A DNA stretch of 64,000 nucleotides, taken from ZC4RG17 sp036380875 (GTDB lineage: Bacteria; Actinomycetota; Acidimicrobiia; Spongiisociales; ZC4RG35). Location: positions 54,231 through 118,230 of the forward strand of contig DASVDX010000088.1 in assembly GCA_036380875.1 (NCBI GenBank), read 5' to 3'. A program made the position numbers and the translations under genes. The notes beneath the pieces are model-generated. The model was not told the DNA's origin. It saw only the letters and a program-made list of their open reading frames with translations, and ran no database searches. Of this stretch, positions 15,643 through 24,765 are shown piece by piece (positions within the stretch are counted from its first letter, which is position 1; each line of letters opens with the position of its first letter).

Positions 15643-16404
15643 TCAATCGGCGGCGCGGCCGGCGGTGTCGACGGCGAGAAGGACCCCGCAGGTCACGATC
15701 GCCAGCGTGAAGCCGAGGAGGGCTTCGCCGACCAGGCCGATGTCGACGATGCGCCCGGCGGTGAGGAGGATGACCACGAGCCCGAGCGCGGTCCCGAGGC
15801 CGATCGCCACCCGCCCCTTAGCGTGGCTCTGGAAGGCGGCGATCCCTCCGCCGGCGATGACGAAGCTGGAGGCCATCATCGCCGGCCACGCCGGGATGTC
15901 CCCCGGGAACGAGATGGCACCGCCGCGGGCCATCGCCAGCACCGAGGTGAGGAAGGCGATGATCGCTGCCGCCACCACGAGCGGGCCCAGGTGACGGAGA
16001 CCTCCGGACCGGCTCTCTTTGCGGGAGGGCAAAGGCGCCCCTAGCTCCTCGATGGCCTGCACGCCTTCCAGTTCGTCGACCTCGATGGTCTCACTCGCCG
16101 GGGCCTCTTCCCGCAGTCTCTCCATCATCCGGGCGAGGCGAGTGGAGGGCGCTGCCACCCCGACCGCCATGGCGAACCTCACGTCGTCGTCCGTAGTCAG
16201 GATCACTTCCTCGCCCTCGATGCGGAGGTGGAACCCGTCGGGCTGGGAACTGACTTCGACCTCGGAGAGCGGCCACGTGCCGATCTCGGCGCCGCCGGCA
16301 GCGAGGAGGGTGAGCGTCTCGTCTTCCAGATGGATCCGCACGGTGACGCCGCCGGCGTCTTCGCCGGCCATCCTCACCGTCCCGGTCATCTGAGTGTTGA
16401 TCAA
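15643..16404 (-). CDS. Membrane protein with N-terminal domain shared with the 10951 gene, unknown function
   Basis: A 253-residue protein. Residues 1-95 are beta-rich and soluble, with GTWPLSEVEV and LRIEGEEVILTTDDDVRFA, and align by eye with the whole protein at 10951-11268. A linker (95-135) follows, then four hydrophobic segments between 137 and 250. The N-terminal domain should be cytoplasmic. I do not recognise the family. The TTG start at 16404 is preferred over the ATG at 16389, because AGAGAGG lies six bases before the TTG and nothing precedes the ATG. The gene is divergent from ettA. Confidence 0.68.
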   Translation of the reverse strand: MINTQMTGTVRMAGEDAGGVTVRIHLEDETLTLLAAGGAEIGTWPLSEVEVSSQPDGFHLRIEGEEVILTTDDDVRFAMAVGVAAPSTRLARMMERLREEAPASETIEVDELEGVQAIEELGAPLPSRKESRSGGLRHLGPLVVAAAIIAFLTSVLAMARGGAISFPGDIPAWPAMMASSFVIAGGGIAAFQSHAKGRVAIGLGTALGLVVILLTAGRIVDIGLVGEALLGFTLAIVTCGVLLAVDTAGRAAD

Positions 16405-16515
16405 CCGCTACCTCTCTGGCCGTCCCCTCTCCCCGCCGATGTCGAAGAATCAGAAAGGATACGCCCAGGTCCTGGCAGCGGACAACAACTTTGGCGGATA
16501 CTCCGAAGCGGGCTA

Positions 16516-16521
16516 TACCCT
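16516..16521 (+). promoter_or_regulatory. -10 hexamer, ettA
   Basis: TACCCT ends six bases before the GTG at 16528. Alternatively TATACC (16514-16519) pairs with TTGGCG 17 bases upstream. Either way the mRNA would begin at or within two bases of the GTG. Confidence 0.55.
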
Positions 16522-16527
16522 CGCTCC

Positions 16528-18162
<1,635 letters not shown>

Positions 18163-18178
18163 TCGGTCCGATCTCGCC

Positions 18179-18352
18179 TCAGCGGGGTGGGTCGCGGGCG
18201 TCGGTGGGGAGGACGAAGCGGATGGAACCGTCGGACTGTTTCTCGATCCGATAGCCCCGCCGGTGCACCACCACATGATGGTGGTACCAGCACAGGGTCG
18301 GGCTCCGGGGTGTGGGTCTACTCGCCGTCGACGCGTCCACATTCGAGAGCGA
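18179..18352 (-). pseudogene. Decayed C-terminal fragment of a 13E12-type HNH endonuclease
   Basis: A 57-codon open stretch on the minus strand, ending in TGA at 18181-18179, encodes TLCWYHHHVVVHRRGYRIEKQ followed by SDGSIRFVLPTD. This is the C-terminal end of the HNH motif and tail seen in DUF222/13E12 proteins. The first H of HNH, the zinc cysteines and all of DUF222 are missing, and an in-frame stop lies at 18353-18355. A complete-looking member of the family occupies 63617-64000 (CRYHHTLIHRQGWKLQG). I read this as a remnant of a former mobile or repeated gene copy. Confidence 0.75.
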
Positions 18353-18364
18353 TCAGCAACGCAA

Positions 18365-18390
18365 ACAGCCCCGGCCGAGGCCGGGGCTGT
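18365..18390 (-). terminator. Intrinsic terminator of pnp
   Basis: A perfect 12-base-pair inverted repeat, ACAGCCCCGGCC-GA-GGCCGGGGCTGT, lies 22 bases after the pnp stop. On the pnp strand it is followed by TTTGCGTT, a weak U-rich tract. Confidence 0.75.
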
Positions 18391-18412
18391 CTGCACTCAG
18401 GACTCCGTCGGG

Positions 18413-20827
18413 TCAGCGGGTGTCTTCGAAGGTCTCCTCGAAGGACCGGGCGACACGCCGGCGCTCCCGGTTGCCGCCATCACCGCCTCCGCCGCCGCTC
18501 TGGTTGGTGTCACGGTTGCGATCACGGTTCCGGTCCCGATCACCGCCGCGGCGGTCGCGGTCACGGCCTCGGCCACCACCCCCACCGCGGCGGTCGCCGC
18601 GGTCACGGCCTTCGGCCCGGCCGCTTTCGGAGCCGCCCTTGCCACCATTGCCACCCGGCTCGGGCAGCGTGGCGCCGGGCAGGGCCTCCACCAGGTCGAG
18701 GCTGAGCTTGCCCCTGTCGATACCGCCGACGCGGACCTTCACCTTGTCTCCGAGTTCGAGGTAGTCCTCGACTCGCTCGACTCGCTTGGAGCCGTCGAGC
18801 TTGGAGATGTGGAGCAGTCCGTCGGTGCCCGGAAGGATGTTGACGAAAGCACCGAACTTGGTGATGTTGACCACCTCGCCCTCGTACTCGGCGCCGATCT
18901 CGGGCTGCGGCGGATAAGCGATCTGGAGGATGCGTTCCTTCGTCTTCTTCAGGATCTCGCCGTCGTTGGAAGCGATGCGGACGATGCCCTTGCCGTCGGC
19001 CTCGTCGATCTCGATGGTCGCTCCGGTCTCGGCTTCGAGCTCACGGACGACCGCACCCTTGGGTCCGATGACCTCGCCGATCTTGTCCTTCGGGATCTCG
19101 ATCGACTCGATCCGCGGGGCGTAGGGCTTCATCTCCTCCCGTGGTGCCGGGATCGCTTCCCTCATGACCTCGAGGATCTTGAGCCGCGCTTCCTTGGCCT
19201 GGTCGAGAGCTGCCGACAGCACCTCCGAGGGCAGGCCCTCGATCTTCGTGTCGAGCTGCAGCGCCGTGATGACGTTTGCCGTTCCCGCCACCTTGAAGTC
19301 CATGTCGCCGAGGGCGTCCTCTGCACCGAGGATGTCAGTGAGGGTCACGAAGTTGCCGTCGCGGTGGATGAGTCCCATGGCGATGCCGGCAACCGGCTCG
19401 GAGATCGGCACGCCGGCGTCCATCAACGAGAGGGACGAGGCGCACACGGAAGCCATCGACGTAGAGCCGTTGGATGACAGCACCTCAGAGACCAGGCGCA
19501 ATGCGTACGGGAACGTGTCCGAGTCGGGGACGACCGGAAGGACGGCCTTCTCGGCGAGGGCCCCATGGCCGATCTCCCGCCGCTTCGGGCCCCGCATGAA
19601 ACCGGCCTCGCCGGTGGAGAACGGGGGGAAGTTGTAGTGGTGCATGTAGCGCTTCGACTCCTCAGGCGCGAGGGTGTCGAGCATCTGCTCCATCTTCAAC
19701 ATGCCGAGCGTGGTGATGGTGAGGACCTGGGTTTCGCCCCGCTGGAAGAGGGCGGACCCGTGGGCTCGCTCGATGACGCTGACTTCGGCACTCAGCGGGC
19801 GGATGTCCCGCGGTCCGCGGCCGTCGAGGCGCACTCCTTCGTCGATGACGCGGTTGCGCATCATCTCCTTGAGGATCGACTTGAAGGCACGTGCCGCCTG
19901 CACCTTGGTCTCGGCATCGTCGTCGGCCACGCCCATCTCGGCCAGCACCTCCTCGAAGGCGCGGTCGGCGGCGTCGTTGCGCTCCTGCTTGCCGGGGATG
20001 CGGATGACGTCGGTGAGCTTCGGACGGGCGAGCTCGGCCACCCGGTCGTACAGCTCGGGCGTGTAGTCGATCGCCCGGGGCCACTCGACGTGCGGCTTCT
20101 CGACCTTCGACGCCAGTTCGGCGATGAGGTCGATGACCTGGGCGATGTACGGCTTCGCCTCTTCGAGGGCGGTCGAGACGGCAGCCTCGTCCGAGGGAGG
20201 ATCGCCAGCAGCGACGAGACGCAGCCCCTCGGGCGTGGCACCTGCCTCCACCATCATGATGTCGATTTCTCCCTGGGGGTTGCGCCGGCCGGCGACAACG
20301 AGCTCGAAGACCGACTCGTCGAGATCGCTCTCGGTGGGGAACGGGATCCATTCGCCCTTCTTCAGGGCCATCCTCACGCCGCCCACCGGCCCGTTGAACG
20401 GGATCGGCGACACGGCGAGGGCCGCCGATGCGCCGTTGAGGGCGACCACGTCGAAGGGATTCTCGCCGTCGACCGAGAGCGAGGTGACGACGATGTGGGT
20501 CTCACACCGGTAGTCGTCGGGAAAAGACGGACGCAGCGGCCGGTCGATCAACCGACACGTGAGAATGGCCTCTTCCGAGGGACGGCCCTCACGGCGGAAG
20601 AACGAGCCGGGGATCCGCCCCACGGCATACATCCGCTCTTCGAAGTCGACGGTCAGCGGGAAAAAGTCGATCCCCTCCCGCATCGTCTTGTTGGCGGTGG
20701 CGGTGACCAGCATCTCGGTTCCTCCGAGCTTGGCCACCACGGCACCGTCGGCCTGACCGGCCAGCTTGCCGGTCGAGAAGGTGAGGGTTTTGCCACCTAC
20801 CTCACCGGACACGGTGATTTCGGGCAC
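18413..20827 (-). CDS. pnp: Polyribonucleotide nucleotidyltransferase (PNPase)
   Basis: An 804-residue 3'-5' phosphorolytic exoribonuclease. Two RNase PH domains are joined by a helical linker, followed by a KH domain (IEIPKDKIGEVIGPKGAVVREL, split by the GPKG loop) and an S1 domain (GAEYEGEVVNITKFGAFVNI). After S1 comes an unusual tail of about 75 residues made of RD, RG and GG repeats ending in RRRVARSFEETFEDTR, like the arginine-rich tails of other actinobacterial RNA enzymes. The GTG at 20827 is preferred, as AGGAG lies seven bases upstream; a frame to 20875 lacks conserved sequence. A leader hairpin precedes the gene, and rpsO lies upstream. Confidence 0.96.
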   Translation of the reverse strand: MPEITVSGEVGGKTLTFSTGKLAGQADGAVVAKLGGTEMLVTATANKTMREGIDFFPLTVDFEERMYAVGRIPGSFFRREGRPSEEAILTCRLIDRPLRPSFPDDYRCETHIVVTSLSVDGENPFDVVALNGASAALAVSPIPFNGPVGGVRMALKKGEWIPFPTESDLDESVFELVVAGRRNPQGEIDIMMVEAGATPEGLRLVAAGDPPSDEAAVSTALEEAKPYIAQVIDLIAELASKVEKPHVEWPRAIDYTPELYDRVAELARPKLTDVIRIPGKQERNDAADRAFEEVLAEMGVADDDAETKVQAARAFKSILKEMMRNRVIDEGVRLDGRGPRDIRPLSAEVSVIERAHGSALFQRGETQVLTITTLGMLKMEQMLDTLAPEESKRYMHHYNFPPFSTGEAGFMRGPKRREIGHGALAEKAVLPVVPDSDTFPYALRLVSEVLSSNGSTSMASVCASSLSLMDAGVPISEPVAGIAMGLIHRDGNFVTLTDILGAEDALGDMDFKVAGTANVITALQLDTKIEGLPSEVLSAALDQAKEARLKILEVMREAIPAPREEMKPYAPRIESIEIPKDKIGEVIGPKGAVVRELEAETGATIEIDEADGKGIVRIASNDGEILKKTKERILQIAYPPQPEIGAEYEGEVVNITKFGAFVNILPGTDGLLHISKLDGSKRVERVEDYLELGDKVKVRVGGIDRGKLSLDLVEALPGATLPEPGGNGGKGGSESGRAEGRDRGDRRGGGGGRGRDRDRRGGDRDRNRDRNRDTNQSGGGGGDGGNRERRRVARSFEETFEDTR

Positions 20828-20865
20828 TCTTGTGCTCCTTTGTTGCTCTGGGAGCGGCCCGTTGG

Positions 20866-20900
20866 CAGTTGTCAACCCTCGACGCGAGGATTCGCAACTG
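20866..20900 (-). promoter_or_regulatory. Hairpin in the pnp leader
   Basis: CAGTTG (minus strand 20900-20895) pairs with CAACTG (20871-20866), and CCTCG pairs with CGAGG inside it, with a 2x2 internal loop and a 3-base end loop. It lies about 40 bases before the pnp start. In E. coli a leader stem is the RNase III site for PNPase autoregulation; the same use here is inference. Confidence 0.5.
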
Positions 20901-20988
20901 ACAACCGGCCGACTCCTCCTATCCGACTTAGCTTACGTCGGTGCTTACGACTATCCCGACCATCGGTGGATGAATCGGATCTCCCTAC

Positions 20989-21018
20989 GAAAAGAGCGGC
21001 TGGAAAGCCGCCCTTTCG
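20989..21018 (-). terminator. Intrinsic terminator of rpsO
   Basis: On the minus strand GCGGCT-TTCC-AGCCGC is followed by TCTTTTCG, and outer CGAAA/TTTCG arms can extend the stem. It begins a few bases after the rpsO stop. It would separate rpsO from pnp, or attenuate read-through. Confidence 0.75.
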
Positions 21019-21024
21019 AAGATT

Positions 21025-21282
21025 TCAGCGCCTGAGACCGAGTCGAGAGATCAGCGACCGGTAACGCTCGACGTCCTGTCTGCGCAGGTAGTCGAGCAGA
21101 CGGCGACGCTTGCCGACCAGCATCAGCAGCCCACGGCGGCTGTGATGGTCGTGCTTGTGCTCGCGCAGATGCTCGGTGAGGTGGTTGATACGCTCGGTGA
21201 GGAGCGCCACCTGGACCTCGGGCGAGCCCGTGTCGCTGTCGTGGTGTCCGAATTCGGACACGATCTCCTTGGTGGTCTTCAT
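21025..21282 (-). CDS. rpsO: 30S ribosomal protein S15
   Basis: An 85-residue S15, slightly shorter than the usual 89. It has the diagnostic DTGSPEVQVALLTERINHLTEHL and HSRRGLLMLVGKRRRLLDYL segments, which contact 16S rRNA and nucleate the platform of the 30S subunit. A 70-base gap separates it from ribF upstream. That gap shows TAACAT with TTTCCA 18 bases before it, a weak promoter of its own. An intrinsic terminator follows and pnp comes next, the classic rpsO-pnp arrangement. Confidence 0.97.
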   Translation of the reverse strand: MKTTKEIVSEFGHHDSDTGSPEVQVALLTERINHLTEHLREHKHDHHSRRGLLMLVGKRRRLLDYLRRQDVERYRSLISRLGLRR

Positions 21283-21352
21283 TGCGCGTGAAACCTGGTT
21301 GTGAACAGAGGGACTGCGGTCATGTTACTGCCCTGTCCATCGGCATGGAAAC

Positions 21353-22267
21353 TCAGCCGCCCAAGATTTCTCGCGCGGTGAGCGCGTCCTTGTCCATCTG
21401 GTCGATGAGAGCCTCCACTGAGTCGAATCTCTCCTCTCCTCTGAGTCGGGCGACGAAGTCGACGTCGAGCGTCTTCCCGTACAAGTCGCCTGAGAAGTCG
21501 AACACGTGCACCTCCAGGAGACGTACCCCTGACGTGCCGAACGTGGGTCGCACCCCCAGAGAGGCGACTCCGTCTGCCTCGATGGCGCCTCGGACTCTCA
21601 CCGCGTAGATGCCGTCGGCGGGGACGGCCAGGCCGGCAGGCAGCGGAAGGTTGGCGGTCGGGTAGCCGAGTGTCCTCCCCCGGGCGTCGCCGCGGATCAC
21701 CACCCCGCTCACCCGGTGGGGACGCCCGAGCAGCTCGGCTGCCTCGGCGACGTGCCCGGCGATGATCAGTTGGCGGATCCGGGTCGAGGAGATGATTCCC
21801 TCTTCGTCGGCCACGAGGTCGACGGCGGCCACGTCGAAACCGTGGCGTTCGCCCAATTCGACGAGCGTGGTGACGTCCCCTGCCCGGTCGTGGCCGAAGC
21901 GGAAGTCGGCGCCGACGGAAACCACCCGAGAGTTCGCCTTGGCGACGAGCACCGCCGTCACGAACTCCTCCGGGCTCATCAACCGGATGTCCCGAAGGTC
22001 CAAGACCCCCACCCATTGGATCCCCAGCTCGTGCAGGAGCTCGATGCGGCGGTCGATGCGAGTGAGAAGCGGCGGCGCCTGGGCCGGCGCCAGCACCTCC
22101 ACTGGGTGCGGGTCGAAGGTGAGCACCCCGGGGATCACTCCTCTTTCCTGGCACTGCGCCACGAGGCGTTGGATGACCGTGACATGCCCGCGATGCACCC
22201 CGTCGAAGACCCCCACCGCCACTCCGGACGGGTCGGGCACCCGCCACGCCGGGGAGAACACGTTCAT
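21353..22267 (-). CDS. ribF: Bifunctional riboflavin kinase / FAD synthetase
   Basis: A 304-residue two-domain enzyme converting riboflavin to FMN and then FAD. The N-terminal nucleotidyltransferase domain has GVFDGVHRGH at about 19-28 and the ISSTRIR motif near 165. The C-terminal kinase domain has RGDARGRTLGYPTAN near 193-207. Length and order are normal. Its ATG overlaps the stop of truB by four bases (ATGA), so truB and ribF are translationally coupled, as in many bacteria. Confidence 0.96.
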   Translation of the reverse strand: MNVFSPAWRVPDPSGVAVGVFDGVHRGHVTVIQRLVAQCQERGVIPGVLTFDPHPVEVLAPAQAPPLLTRIDRRIELLHELGIQWVGVLDLRDIRLMSPEEFVTAVLVAKANSRVVSVGADFRFGHDRAGDVTTLVELGERHGFDVAAVDLVADEEGIISSTRIRQLIIAGHVAEAAELLGRPHRVSGVVIRGDARGRTLGYPTANLPLPAGLAVPADGIYAVRVRGAIEADGVASLGVRPTFGTSGVRLLEVHVFDFSGDLYGKTLDVDFVARLRGEERFDSVEALIDQMDKDALTAREILGG

Positions 22268-23136
22268 GAGAGCACCACCTCGGGCCGCGACTGATGGCCG
22301 GAGCGACGGTACACCGCGATGAGGCGGCCAGATTCATCCAGCACGACCACTGGGATCCCGTCAGGAATGTCGGCCACGGGCCCGGTGCCGAATCTGGCGC
22401 CGTGGAGCACGCCCTCGGCAACGGGCGCTTCGACCGTGATCCGTGGCAGGTCGGCCAAGGCCTCCGCCGGCGACAGGAGATAGTCCTCCCAGTCGTCGAG
22501 TCGGTCGATGGTGACCGCCCGGTCCAGACCCAGGGAGCCGACCCGAAGCCTCCGCAGGGCGATCAGGTGGGCACGGCCCCCGAGGGCCCGGGCGATGTCG
22601 TCGACCAGCGAACGCACATAGGTGCCCTTGCCGCAGACGACCCGGAACGACACTTCGGGGTATGGACCGGGTGCGAAGTCGGTCATCTCCAACTCGTAGA
22701 CGTCCACCAGCCGGGCGTCCCTCTCCACGGTCTCGCCGCGCCGGGCGATCTCGTAGAGACGCTCTCCGCCGACCTTGAGAGCCGAGACCATCGGCGGCAA
22801 CTGCTCGATCGTCCCCACGAAGCGGGGAACCACCGCTTCTATGTCCTCGGGCGTGATGTCCATCGGCTCCTGCTCGAGGATCGCCCCGTCGGCGTCGAGT
22901 GTGTCGGTGGCGACACCGAAACGGCCCACCCCCAGGTACTCCTTGGGGAGTTCCTGGACGAACCGGATCAGGCGCGTCACCCGGCCGATCGCCACAACCA
23001 CTACTCCTGTCGCCATCGGGTCGAGGGTCCCGGCGTGACCCACCTTCTTGACGCCGGTCACGCGGCGTACTCGGGCCACGACGTCGTGACTCGTCATGCC
23101 CCCGGCTTTGTCGACGATGAGGAACCCCTCAACCAT
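22264..23136 (-). CDS. truB: tRNA pseudouridine(55) synthase TruB
   Basis: A 290-residue pseudouridine synthase that modifies U55 in the T loop of tRNAs. The catalytic aspartate is in HAGTLDPMATG near residue 39. VDKAGGMTSHDVVARVRR and GTYVRSLVDDIARALG are the other conserved motifs, and a C-terminal PUA-like domain is present. It overlaps the DHH gene upstream by eight bases and ribF downstream by four, inside the rimP-to-ribF operon. Confidence 0.96.
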   Translation of the reverse strand: MVEGFLIVDKAGGMTSHDVVARVRRVTGVKKVGHAGTLDPMATGVVVVAIGRVTRLIRFVQELPKEYLGVGRFGVATDTLDADGAILEQEPMDITPEDIEAVVPRFVGTIEQLPPMVSALKVGGERLYEIARRGETVERDARLVDVYELEMTDFAPGPYPEVSFRVVCGKGTYVRSLVDDIARALGGRAHLIALRRLRVGSLGLDRAVTIDRLDDWEDYLLSPAEALADLPRITVEAPVAEGVLHGARFGTGPVADIPDGIPVVVLDESGRLIAVYRRSGHQSRPEVVLS

Positions 23137-24094
23137 GCGGAAGACGCTCGCGAACCGCGGCCACCGCGTCCTCGACTCTGCCTACGAAGGTGAAGCCAGA
23201 GGCGTTGTGGTGCCCTCCCCCGCCCAACTCGGCGGCGATCGACCCGACGTCGACGCGCCCTCTCGAACGGAGGGACGCCCGCACCGTGTTGTCGTCCATG
23301 ACCTTCATCAACACTGCCACGTCGGATTCCACCGGCAAGCGAATCAGGTCGATGAGACCGTCGACGTCACCCCGACCGACACCGGCCTCTTCGATGTCCT
23401 CGGGATAGAGCACCGACCACACGAACCTCAGTTCCTTCTCGAGGACCGCCCTACCGGCGACCTTGGAGACGACCGCCAGGTACCCGAATGGGGCCTCCTC
23501 GTACATGTGTTGGCCGATCTCCTCGGGGTGTGCCCCGGCGGCCACCAATTGTGCGGCGGCGAACAGGGTGCGGGGTCGCGTATTCGAGTACTGGAAGCGG
23601 CCGGTGTCGGTCACGATTCCGGTGAGGAGCGCCGTCGCAATCACGGGGGTTATGGGCCACCCGATGCGACGAATCAGGGCGAGCGTGAGCTCGGCGGTGG
23701 AGGAGACGTCCGGCTCCACGAGGGCGATGTCGCCGAAACCCTCGTTGGTGACGTGATGGTCGACGACGATCACCTTCCCTGCCCGTTTGGCGACCGAGCC
23801 CAGCTCGCCGAGGCGGTCCGGAGAGCCGGTGTCGAAGGCGATGAACACCTCCGGTTCGGACGGCACCTGTTCGGGCGGCACCAACAGGTCGAGCGGGAGG
23901 TAGCGGTAGATCTCGGGCAACTCGAACGGGGTCCCGAACGACGGCCACACCTCCTTGCCGGCAGCCTTGGCGGCAGCGGCCATGCCGAGCATCGAGCCGA
24001 TACCGTCGCCATCCGGGCCGATGTGGCAGGCCATGGCGATCTTCGAGGCCGCCTCGATGGCGGCGGCCGCAGCGGCGAGCTTCTTCCGATCCAC
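23129..24094 (-). CDS. DHH/DHHA1 phosphoesterase (NrnA-like oligoribonuclease / pAp phosphatase)
   Basis: A 321-residue DHH-family protein. Metal-binding motifs are HIGPDGDGIGS near 24, DTGSPDR near 98, VDHH near 119 and DTGRF. The DHHA1 motif GGGHHNASG lies near 297. The mycobacterial orthologue in the same place (after rbfA) degrades nanoRNA, pAp and cyclic dinucleotide products, so that is the likely role. The GTG start shares one base with the rbfA stop, and the 3' end overlaps truB by eight bases. Confidence 0.92.
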   Translation of the reverse strand: MDRKKLAAAAAAIEAASKIAMACHIGPDGDGIGSMLGMAAAAKAAGKEVWPSFGTPFELPEIYRYLPLDLLVPPEQVPSEPEVFIAFDTGSPDRLGELGSVAKRAGKVIVVDHHVTNEGFGDIALVEPDVSSTAELTLALIRRIGWPITPVIATALLTGIVTDTGRFQYSNTRPRTLFAAAQLVAAGAHPEEIGQHMYEEAPFGYLAVVSKVAGRAVLEKELRFVWSVLYPEDIEEAGVGRGDVDGLIDLIRLPVESDVAVLMKVMDDNTVRASLRSRGRVDVGSIAAELGGGGHHNASGFTFVGRVEDAVAAVRERLPHG

Positions 24095-24453
24095 TACTCC
24101 TCCTCCGGCGTGGGCTCATCGGTGGCGATCCGCCGGAGGATGCTGTCGATCCGGTCGCCGTGGACGACACCCGTGTCGAGGGCGAACTCGAGATGTGGCG
24201 TGTATTTCATGCGCACCTGGCGCGCCACTGCCCCCTGCAGCCGAGGTGCCGCCTTGTTGAGAGCGGCCACCGCCTCCTCACCGCGGTCGAGATCGAGTGT
24301 GGAGATGTAGACGATCGCCCGGCGCAGGTCGGGGCTCGTCTCGACACCGGTCACCGACACCAGCTCGACCCGCGGGTCGGTGAGGCGCTCGATCTCATCG
24401 GCCAGCACCTCCCGGAGGACGGAGTTCACTTTTCGCATCCGCGGCGTCGGCAT
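24094..24453 (-). CDS. rbfA: Ribosome-binding factor A
   Basis: A 119-residue KH-type protein needed for late 16S rRNA maturation and cold adaptation of 30S subunits. It has the typical start RMRKVNSVLREVLADEIERL, the middle VELVSVTGVETSPDLRRA and the C-terminal RMKYTPHLEF. A Glu-rich end PTPEEE is added. It shares one base with both the DUF503 stop upstream and the DHH start downstream, so the genes are tightly coupled. Confidence 0.95.
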   Translation of the reverse strand: MPTPRMRKVNSVLREVLADEIERLTDPRVELVSVTGVETSPDLRRAIVYISTLDLDRGEEAVAALNKAAPRLQGAVARQVRMKYTPHLEFALDTGVVHGDRIDSILRRIATDEPTPEEE

Positions 24454-24743
24454 CAGGGCTCCTCCAGGTAGGAGACGGCGACTTCGAGCAGCTCGATGTC
24501 CACCTGATCGTCAAAGTAGCGCCGGACGCGTTCGATCAGGGAGTCCAATTGGGCGGCGTCGGGGGCGACTATCGCCACCCCGACCGAGGCGCGCTGCCAA
24601 TAGTCGTGGTTGTCGACTTCGGCGATGCTCAGCGAAGCCAGCTTCCGCAGCCGCTCGATGTGAGGGCGCAGCACCGCCCTCTTGCTCTTCAGCGACTGCG
24701 CCGCCGGTATGTGCAGCTCGAGGCGGACGGCGCAACTGTGCAT
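24453..24743 (-). CDS. DUF503 family protein (YlxP)
   Basis: A 96-residue DUF503 protein with the family pattern LELHIPAAQSLKSKRAVLRPHIERLR and NHDYWQRASVGVAIV. It is small, ferredoxin-like in fold and usually found between infB and rbfA, as here. Its function is not firmly known; the position suggests ribosome assembly or translation. It lies 22 bases after infB and overlaps rbfA by one base. Confidence 0.92.
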   Translation of the reverse strand: MHSCAVRLELHIPAAQSLKSKRAVLRPHIERLRKLASLSIAEVDNHDYWQRASVGVAIVAPDAAQLDSLIERVRRYFDDQVDIELLEVAVSYLEEP

Positions 24744-24765
24744 CTGCCGGTGTGGGGCTCGGTTG

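Noticed and set aside
18480..18620. Short tandem repeats near the pnp 3' end
   Set aside because: They encode the Arg/Asp/Gly tail of PNPase in frame; not a separate repeat element.
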